Source: Hoylesella shahii DSM 15611 = JCM 12083 (lineage in GTDB: Bacteria > Bacteroidota > Bacteroidia > Bacteroidales > Bacteroidaceae). From it: a DNA stretch of 64,000 nt. The translations under genes and the position numbers were made by a program. Under the pieces are notes generated by a model. The model made no database searches. It was not told the origin of the DNA and saw only the letters and a list, made by a program, of their open reading frames with translations. Where the stretch lies: the NCBI RefSeq assembly GCF_000613445.1, contig NZ_BAIZ01000017.1, forward strand, positions 1-64,000. Direction: 5' to 3'. Of this stretch, positions 57,469 to 64,000 are shown one piece after another. Within the stretch, counting starts at the first letter, position 1. Each line of letters opens with the position of its first letter.

Positions 57469-58853
57469 ATGTTTAATAAGAAAAGGAACGACGAATTGCT
57501 TGCCAGCATCAGGCAGGGAAAAACAATGACACAGCAAGAGATGGTGAGTCTTATCGTAGGACTTAGCATCCCGTCGATATTGGCACAAGTAACCACTGTG
57601 CTCATGTTTTATATTGATGCGGCCATGGTAGGCAAACTGGGTGCCGAAGCCTCAGCTTCAATCGGACTAGTTGAGTCGGCCACTTGGCTGTTTGGTGGGC
57701 TTTGTTCGGCCGTTTCGTTAGGCTTTTCGGTTCAAGTAGCCCACTTTATCGGAGCAAACGATTTTGTAAAGGCTCGTCAAGTGATGCGTCACGGACTCAT
57801 TTCCACGCTTGTTTTCAGCCTTCTTGTTACGTTTTGCGCCTCGCTCATTGCCTTTAAGTTACCCATTTGGTTACGTGGAGGCGCCGACATATCCCACGAT
57901 GCCTCCCTATATTTCCTTATTTATGCCCTTTCGGTGCCATTCTTGCAGTTAGGAATTTTTTCGTCTAACATGCTAAAGAGTGCGGGCAACATGCAGATAC
58001 CCAGTATTATGAGCGTGATGATGTGCGTGTTGGATGTGGCATTTAATTATCTATTTATCTACGTTGTAGGGCTTGGCGTGCCAGGAGCAGCACTAGGCAC
58101 AGTGCTTTCTATTGCCATTGTAGCCAGCGTAGAGGCATGGTTTGCACTGTTTAGGTCGTCCATTCTAGCCCTTCGACTAGACAAAGGACGGTTTGTTTGG
58201 ATGTGGGGCTATGTGCGAAAGGCCATAAAGATAAGCGCACCAATGGCCGTTCAGTATGTATTGATGAGCGGTGCGCATGTGGTTAGCACCTATATCGTGG
58301 CACCATTGGGCAATATAGCCATCTCGCAAACACATTTGCCATCACCGCAGAGAGTCTTTGTTATATGCCCGGTTATGGTATAGGCGACGCCGCCACTACA
58401 CTTGTGGGGCAGAGTATGGGCGCAGGACAATACCGTTTGTGTAGAACTTTTGCCAAGCTAACGATGATTATGGGTATGGCCGTTATGGCTTTGATGGGCG
58501 TTGTGATGTATGTGTTCGCCCCAGAGATGATTGCTTTGATGACACCAGTAGAAGAAATCACCACGTTAGGCACACAAGTGCTACGCATAGAAGCTTTTGC
58601 AGAACCCATGTTTGCTGCTGCCATCGTGGGTAACTGTATTTGTGTGGGAGCAGGCGACACGCTAAAACCCTCGCTCATCAACTTGTTTAGCATGTGGGGA
58701 GTGCGCTTGACGCTTGCTGCAGTGCTGGTACAATGGTATGGCTTGCAGGGTGTTTGGGTGGCTATGGCAGTGGAACTCACCATTCGCGGACTGCTTTTCC
58801 TTGCGCGTTTAAAGTGGGGGGCATGGCTCAAAGGCGAACCGCAGACCACTTAA
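57469..58853 (+). CDS. MATE family efflux transporter, frameshifted
   Basis: Multidrug and toxin extrusion proteins export cationic drugs or metabolites using a sodium or proton gradient, with twelve membrane helices. I take ATG at 57469 (MFNKKRNDEL), since earlier in-frame starts (57340, 57367) add sequence foreign to the family. The first half shows LSIPSILAQVTTVLMFYIDA and AMVGKLGAEASASIGL. The frame breaks near 58326, where one G is missing (TCGGCA reads TCGCA). Restored, it reads NIAISANTFAITAESLCYMP and continues with GYGIGDAATTLVGQSMGAGQ to 58853. Corrected length is about 462 residues. The break is probably a sequencing deletion. Confidence 0.92.
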
Positions 58854-58864
58854 GCACGCATAAT

Positions 58865-58896
58865 AAAAGCCACGGAGCAAAACAAAGTTGGCTTTT
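58865..58896 (+). terminator. candidate terminator of the MATE gene
   Basis: AAAAGCCA pairs with TGGCTTTT around a 16-nt loop, 12 bases after the MATE stop. The T-run belongs to the stem, so strength is uncertain. Confidence 0.5.
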
Positions 58897-59242
58897 GCCG
58901 AAAATGATGCGTGATTTAATGTGCAAATCGCGCTGGTTTCAGTGTAAAATGCATTTTCAACAATTACGTTTCAACACCCTTTGTGATTTAAATCATCATT
59001 GAAAAGACAACATTCAATCATTTTTGCGCCATCCAAAAGAATGTTTTAGAACTCTAGTTACGTGTTGTTACTTCATTGCAATCTCTTCGTAAAACACAAC
59101 ATAAAGGGATGAATAGAAAGATGTAGTTATTTAGTAAAACCGTGAAAATGCTAACAAAGATGCAGAAAAAAGCAAATAGAGTGTACAAAATGGCATATTC
59201 GCACATGTTTCTAAGCATGTTTAATATAAAAGCATAAATTTA

Positions 59243-59470
59243 TTTGCGTTGTTTTTATTCTTTATGTAATTTTGCTAGTTCGCTCTTTTTGATAAAGGGC
59301 AAATCAAATCATTGTCTTAGCGTGTGTTTAGCCAATTAACACCAATGCCCTACTGGCAATATGGTGTTGCTTTGGTTGGTTTTAGGGGGCGTATTGCTCA
59401 TTTTGAGCATACTAACATTGAATTTTGAGGCTTCTCAAACCCCAATCGCTCATTGGATTCTAAACAGATT
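59243..59470 (+). ncRNA. candidate structured small RNA with consensus promoter
   Basis: TTTG (59243-59246), 20 bases, TAATTTTG (59267-59274) is an exact promoter match with no gene behind it. The predicted transcript, from about 59280, contains four successive hairpins: AACACCA..GCC/GGC..TGGTGTT (59338-59368, extendable to 59332-59375); GCTCA/TGAGC (59396-59408); TTTGAG/CTCAAA (59424-59439); and CCAAT/ATTGG (59442-59456). A T-rich stretch follows near 59465-59478. No reading frame of note lies inside. I recognise no known RNA family. The flanking 58897-59242 and 59471-59690 hold no gene. Confidence 0.45.
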
Positions 59471-59689
59471 TTGTTTTATTGTCGGCACCTTGAATGGGCG
59501 AAACATGAGTATATACCGAATGGCATTACTCTTTTAGCCTGCAAAATGAGCTATTGGTCCTCTTTTACTTTGCAAAACGAGCTAGATGTCTAAATTATCA
59601 ACAAATTAATATTTATTTTATTTTACATATTCACTCTGCTTTTTACTTCATTTTAGCACTAAAAGAGGTTAAAAAGTAGGTAAAAAGTT

Positions 59690-60200
59690 CCTTATTCTCA
59701 CTTTATTCGTCTTTTGTTTTGTCTATTTTTGAGAACAAAACCTGCATTTTGCACCATTTTGCCATTCTAGTTTGGTTGTAAACTCTAAATTTCATAAGAC
59801 CGATTTTACCCGTTTTGCTATGAAATGTCTACTTGTTTACGGATTTTTTGACCCTTTTTGGCCGCGTTTTCGATGGGTAGAGAAGGTTTTTCCTATTACT
59901 TTGCAGTGAATTTTTATGCTTATTGCCTTGTGTTTAGCACCACTTTGGCTTGCATTTTGCAGCAAAACACCTTGCATTTAGCAGCAAAACACCTTGCGTT
60001 TAGCAGCAAAATGCAATGCGTTTAGCACCAAAACACAATACGTTTAGCAGCAAAACGCACACCTTTTACCTGCAAATAGCCACTAAACTGACACTAATTG
60101 AGTTTTTATGCAAAGCGAATGTATTTTTCTGCATTTACTCTTATCACCCTTTTTGCCTCAAAACAAACCTTCGCGAGAATCGATTATTTGCAACAAGGTT
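59690..60200 (-). repeat. intergenic repeat element, copy 4 (reverse, with 22-nt array)
   Basis: On the minus strand this copy reads, in order, TTCACCAACCGTAAACC, the box TTGCAAATAATCGATTCTCG (60170-60193), GTGGCTATTTGCAGG, then the array. This is the same module order as copies 1 and 2, in reverse orientation. The far end, near 59700-59900, is only loosely similar and its limit is uncertain. No gene is seen. Confidence 0.65.
59930..60062 (+). repeat. 22-nt tandem repeat array, copy 4
   Basis: Five to six units with 22-nt period, such as AGCAGCAAAACACCTTGCAT plus TT and AGCAGCAAAATGCAATGCGT plus TT. The unit reads well in the plus direction although the flanks are reversed, as expected for a near-palindromic unit. 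Confidence 0.85.
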
Positions 60201-60481
60201 TACGGTTGGTGAAGAGAAGTAGCTCTTTTTATGTTAAATTTTATGCTGAAAAATTTACAAAATCTTTTATTTGGATTGCGCGCGTATAATCAATGGCTTG
60301 GAAAACGCACACACATACTACCGCCATCGCAAGCGGTTGCAGGGCATGCACAAGTAAAATATGCTCTAAATTTATTCTTACCTTGTGGCATTTTTTGAAT
60401 ATTTTGGGCGTTTTACCAGTTTTAATAAAAGCCTATCTATGCTGCATCTTTCTATTTGTACAATATTTTTTCGCAAAAACA

Positions 60482-60511
60482 TTGCTTGTTCCAAAAGAAT
60501 GATTAAATTTG
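60482..60511 (+). promoter_or_regulatory. promoter of the 60571 gene
   Basis: TTG (60482-60484), 19 bases, TAAATTTG (60504-60511), with a leader of about 55 nt to the start at 60571. Confidence 0.6.
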
Positions 60512-60570
60512 CGGAAGAATGAGGAACTTCAGTCTCTTAGAAACATTAACAACAAAAAAGTTAGACTGTT

Positions 60571-61296
60571 ATGGGCACAAAATTTAATTTACTTATTCTT
60601 TTTATCGTTTCCTGTCTTTCGCTAAGTGCTCAGGAGGGTGCTTTCAATGCTGGTGTCCGCTTGGGCGGCGGTTATAGTGTCAACAGTCATGTAGACAAGA
60701 TATTAGTGAGCGAGGATTATTACGCCAATTATTCGTTCGACAACAAAGGACAGTTCGTGCCAAGTGCCGAGTTGTTTTTCCTTTATAGGCAGCCTGCAAG
60801 CCTTTGGGGCGTTGAAGCAGGCATTGCCTATTATAACAAAACGGCGCGCGTTCGTTACGAGGACAAGAACGAACTGAACTACACGCTCTCCACTCGTTAT
60901 CATCATTTGGGGCTTGCCGCTTATTTCAATATCTATCCTTTTAAGGCAAAAAACTCGCTGCACGTATCATTGGGCGGACGAATTGGCGCAAACCTCTCTC
61001 CAAGCAATCTAACCTATACGGGTAATCAGGAAGATGCAAAGTTCTCGGCGTTGGGTTATCCCAGCGTAAAAGAGACCGAAGGGATGCTCAAAGGCAAACT
61101 CAAAGGTCGTCCCGATGCGGCATTGGGTGGAGGTATCGGCTTTGACTTCCCATTCGGCATGACACTCGACTTGCGCTATCATTACAGTCTGACCAACAGT
61201 ATCAAGACCGAAACAAACACCTATAACTGGGTGGAACACGACAACCACAATCAGCAGATTGAACTGACGGTGGGCTATATGATTAATATCCGATAA
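60571..61296 (+). CDS. outer membrane beta-barrel protein
   Basis: A 241-residue protein with a signal peptide (NLLILFIVSCLSLSAQ). Amphipathic strands follow: FNAGVRLGGGYSVNSHV, LWGVEAGIAYYNKTARV, YHHLGLAAYFNIYPFKAK, LHVSLGGRIGANL and the closing IELTVGYMINIR. It belongs to the porin-like PorT/OMP_b-brl group. It is followed by a second, related barrel protein and a SprB-like surface protein on the same strand, which suggests a joint role in the envelope, perhaps with surface-protein export. Confidence 0.82.
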   Translation: MGTKFNLLILFIVSCLSLSAQEGAFNAGVRLGGGYSVNSHVDKILVSEDYYANYSFDNKGQFVPSAELFFLYRQPASLWGVEAGIAYYNKTARVRYEDKNELNYTLSTRYHHLGLAAYFNIYPFKAKNSLHVSLGGRIGANLSPSNLTYTGNQEDAKFSALGYPSVKETEGMLKGKLKGRPDAALGGGIGFDFPFGMTLDLRYHYSLTNSIKTETNTYNWVEHDNHNQQIELTVGYMINIR

Positions 61297-61402
61297 GTTC
61301 TGCCCTGGTTCTTATCCTTACTCTCTTTCCCCTCTTTGCCAAGATAGGCATAAGATTTAGGTTTGGTTTTATTTCAAAACATTTCATGTAAATAATAGGA
61401 AA

Positions 61403-62491
61403 GTGCCCATGGGCAATTCTACTCCCAATACCCGCCGTAATGTCATTAGCAGCATTGTTGCGTTAATCGTTATCCTCATAATCCTGTTGTGTTTACGACT
61501 TTGCAAACACGGCAAGGAGGAAGTGCCGACACCACACGCAACCCCCTCGGCTTCTACCCCGCAAAACACTATGAAACAAGGCACGACAACAGTTTCGCCA
61601 AAAGCGTGTCATAAGGTTTCAAAGCCGAAGCGGAAAAGAAAGGTTATTGCCGCCTCTGCTCTTCAACCCGCAGAGAAAGTGGCTGTTATGGAAAAGAAAG
61701 CAGAACCTGCTGTTGTGCAAGAAACACCCAAAGAACAACCCAAGCAACAAACAGGCATAGAACCTGAATCTGACGGTGTGGTAATAGATACGGCGGAAAT
61801 CATTCGCGAGCCCAAGCCGAGGCGTATTTTCTCGCACAAACGGTATTACCAAACCCGTATCGGCATTCGTGCCGGAGTGGGTTACAGCGTTATCGGCAAC
61901 CTTGGTGCCTTGGTAGAAGACGGAGCGGTCCGTCCTCGTTATACGATGGACGAAAACGGTGCGTTTGTTCCCTCGATAGGCGTTTTTGCCCTTTGGCGGC
62001 ACGACCGCCTTGGCGTTGAATTAGCGGCAGACTACACGTGGATATCTTCTACCTTAAAGGAACATAAGCAAATTGGCAACATCGACGAGAAGACGGTCTT
62101 TCGTTATCACGTCATCATGCCGCAGGTAACCGCGCGACTCTACCTGTTGAGCGACCTTTATATGGGTGCTGGTGTGGGCATGTGCATCCCGCTCAATCCT
62201 GGTGGCATCGACTTTTCGAGCAATCGTGCAGCTCTATACGTTTCGGTGGACAAACTCACACAGGAACATTTAAGAGAAACATTTCGGGCGCGCTTGCACC
62301 TGATGCCCCTGCTCAAGATAGGCTACTCGTCGTTTAAGGACGGCATCGAAGCCAGCCTGCAATATGGTTTTGGCTTTATGGACCTAATCAAGACGAACGA
62401 GAACCCTTACGACTATCACAAAGCCACGAACAACAGTCACCTGCTTTTGCTGACAGTGGGCTATACCATTCCCCTAACCAAACAGAAATGA
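61403..62491 (+). CDS. membrane-anchored linker fused to an outer-membrane-type beta-barrel domain
   Basis: A 362-residue protein with an unusual plan. Residues 15-32 form one hydrophobic segment (SIVALIVILIILLCLRLC). Residues 35-140 are a low-complexity linker rich in P, K, E, T and A with a basic KPKRKRK patch, like TonB-type periplasm-spanning linkers. Residues about 150-362 are barrel-like, with TRIGIRAGVGYSVIGNLGAL, GVELAADYTWISS, LYMGAGVGMCIPLNPGG and a closing LLLLTVGYTIPL. The barrel part resembles the preceding gene product. An uncleaved inner-membrane anchor joined to a barrel-like domain is odd. Its stop overlaps the next start. Confidence 0.72.
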   Translation: MPMGNSTPNTRRNVISSIVALIVILIILLCLRLCKHGKEEVPTPHATPSASTPQNTMKQGTTTVSPKACHKVSKPKRKRKVIAASALQPAEKVAVMEKKAEPAVVQETPKEQPKQQTGIEPESDGVVIDTAEIIREPKPRRIFSHKRYYQTRIGIRAGVGYSVIGNLGALVEDGAVRPRYTMDENGAFVPSIGVFALWRHDRLGVELAADYTWISSTLKEHKQIGNIDEKTVFRYHVIMPQVTARLYLLSDLYMGAGVGMCIPLNPGGIDFSSNRAALYVSVDKLTQEHLRETFRARLHLMPLLKIGYSSFKDGIEASLQYGFGFMDLIKTNENPYDYHKATNNSHLLLLTVGYTIPLTKQK

Positions 62492-64000
62492 CGATGAAAC
62501 AGTCTACACTCCATCTTACAAGCATACTTGTTTCGCTCTTGTGCGCCGTATCCATAACGACAAGTCGGGCACAAGCGCAGACCCAAGCGCAAGTTCAACC
62601 GAAACCGGAATGCCAAGCCCCTGGCGGAGTGGCAGGTTTTGTGAAATGGGCAAACGGCAACGACAATACCCCTGTACGCCTTACCGGTGCTGGCGGCCTT
62701 ACCTTTATTGGTGTAGGGAATATACAGAAAGCGGGCGAACAGCTGCTTTGGAATGTCAGCACACAAGCGGGAAAAACCGAACGTGTGCAGACCACGGCCC
62801 GCACCGCCAACCTTGCCAATGGCACTTTTATGAACTACACCGGGCGCGACACCTTGCCACAACTGCGCCTGTACGCTTATAGCACCTCATCTGCAAGCGG
62901 TACGCGGGGCACGCTCAATGTGGGTGGGATGACCAAAGAGAGACTCCCCATCAAGAGCCTAAAGAACGGCATGGAGGAATATGTGGTCTACGCCCGCGCC
63001 CTCACCGCCGCCGAACGCATGCGCGTGGAGAGTGCCCTCGCTCTTCGCCACGGCATCACCCTTGCCCATTCCTACCTCAATTCCAAAGGCGAAACCATCC
63101 GTAACTATTATCGGCTTAAAGCATACAACCACCGCGTTGCCGGCATCATCGGCGACGCCACTTCGAAACTCTACCGCACCACGGGCGAGAGTAGCGAGAA
63201 TGAAGCTGTCGTAAAAGTGTCTGCAAGCTCAATAAACGAAGGCGCAAGTCTCCTTTGGGGCGACAACGCCAAGCAACTCTCTTTCACTGCCGACAAAGGA
63301 AATGGGAAATGGATGCAGCGATGCTGGGCCGCCACAACGACAGGACAGCCCGCAGAACATCTCACCTTGACTTTCGACACCCGAAGCATCCATCAACTGC
63401 AACCACTCGGAAAGGACGAGTATTACTATCTCGCCGTAGACAACAGCGGTACAGGAAAATTCCCCGTCGGGCAAATACGCTATTACAAAGCACAGGACAG
63501 CCATGCCGACAGCATCGTCTTTGCAGGCATTGCCACCGATGCGGGGGAAAGCATTTTTACGCTTCGTGTCGCTAAAGACTTCTTTGCAACCGTTGAAATA
63601 GCACGGCCCCACTGTTCCACAGCGCAAAAAGGACAGCTCAAAGTGCTTTTCGCAGGCGGCACTGCTCCATATAATGTTACGATAAGCCTTGATGGAAAAG
63701 CATGTTACAGCCAATCCACAAGTGACAGCCTTATCACCGTGTCCGACCTGCAACAAGGCAAATACACGATTGCCGCCAAAGACCATACGGGTAAGACACT
63801 TTTGAATGAAATCATGGTTTCCAATGCCGACATGGCCGATGTGCCCGAGTTGCAGGACGTACGTTTCGCCCGCGGTGCATCTCGCGATTACCACCTTGAC
63901 ACCAAGGGCGATTACACCTGCCGATGGAAGAGCCCTAAGTAGATACCTGAGTGGCGAGAGCGTTACGCTGGACGAGGATGGAGCGTACATCCTCGAACTG
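62488..64000 (+). CDS. SprB-like surface protein, partial, frameshifted near end
   Basis: A secreted protein with a signal peptide (SILVSLLCAVSITTSRAQAQ), entering from the overlap ATGA; ATG at 62494 is an alternative start. Residues about 165-200 (YARALTAAERMRVESALALR) match the repeated element of large Bacteroidota surface proteins (DUF8202-like). Near residue 390-440, LFAGGTAPYNVTISLDG and LQQGKYTIAAKDHTGKT match SprB-type adhesin repeats. Such proteins are usually exported by the SprA (type IX) route. The frame stops at 63942, but GESVTLDEDGAYILEL continues in another frame to the window end, so a base is gained or two are lost near 63930-63942. The gene is cut by the window edge. Confidence 0.72.

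Overview
The window looks like a chromosomal segment of a Bacteroidota bacterium, most probably a Prevotella-type member of the Prevotellaceae. The grounds are: recurrent TAnnTTTG -7 promoter boxes; few Shine-Dalgarno sequences; sprA of the type IX secretion/gliding apparatus directly behind ruvA; a meso-diaminopimelate dehydrogenase; an etfBA/acyl-CoA dehydrogenase operon; a single-chain glycyl-tRNA synthetase; and many outer-membrane beta-barrels and SPII lipoproteins. Base composition is moderate, with very AT-rich intergenic stretches of 0.5-1.8 kb.

Layout. 1-2640: a degenerate repeat array, two probable orphan immunity genes and gene-poor DNA. 2641-3933: secreted histidine phosphatase. 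5241-8769: nadB-nadA-nadC for de novo NAD synthesis. 9293-11712: two-gene ABC exporter. 11957-13882: ilvE and trmB. 14424-17846: rubrerythrin, tex and a small secreted protein. 18078-26412: ruvA-sprA. 26683-28047: a retron (promoter, msr-msd RNA, reverse transcriptase). 29187-30939: xseA-xseB. 31358-33500: ddh and a RhuM-family protein. 33904-38043: etfB-etfA, a four-helix-bundle gene and an acyl-CoA dehydrogenase. 38282-42834: GH20 hexosaminidase, FKBP lipoprotein and glyQS. 43112-49206: a beta-barrel protein, parC, a DUF3316-like protein and an S41 peptidase. 50024-54806: beta-barrel protein, aqpZ, lipoprotein, tRNA-Leu and a histidine kinase. 55456-58853: a candidate long noncoding RNA, an unknown secreted protein and a MATE transporter. 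58854-60570: gene-free DNA with a candidate small RNA and a repeat element. 60571-64000: two outer-membrane proteins and the start of a SprB-like surface protein.

The most interesting item is the retron. The RT carries the retron-specific NAxxH and VTG motifs. Directly upstream lies a compact RNA of about 118 nt with a1/a2 inverted repeats, a TTTAG candidate branching guanosine, two msr hairpins and one msd hairpin, starting a few bases after a TAnnTTTG box. No effector gene adjoins it. A second notable system is a family of four intergenic elements, each with 5-6 tandem copies of a 22-nt partly palindromic unit (near AGCAGCAAAACGCAATGCGTTT), three of them sharing a flanking TCGATTCTCGCGA-like box.

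Caution on sequence quality: eight otherwise well-conserved genes (nadB, ilvE, sprA twice, the GH20 gene twice, the DUF3316-like gene, aqpZ, the MATE gene and the last surface-protein gene) each carry reading-frame breaks. Nine of the ten are single missing bases in short homopolymers. This pattern fits assembly or sequencing deletions better than ten independent gene losses, so I annotate these genes across the breaks.
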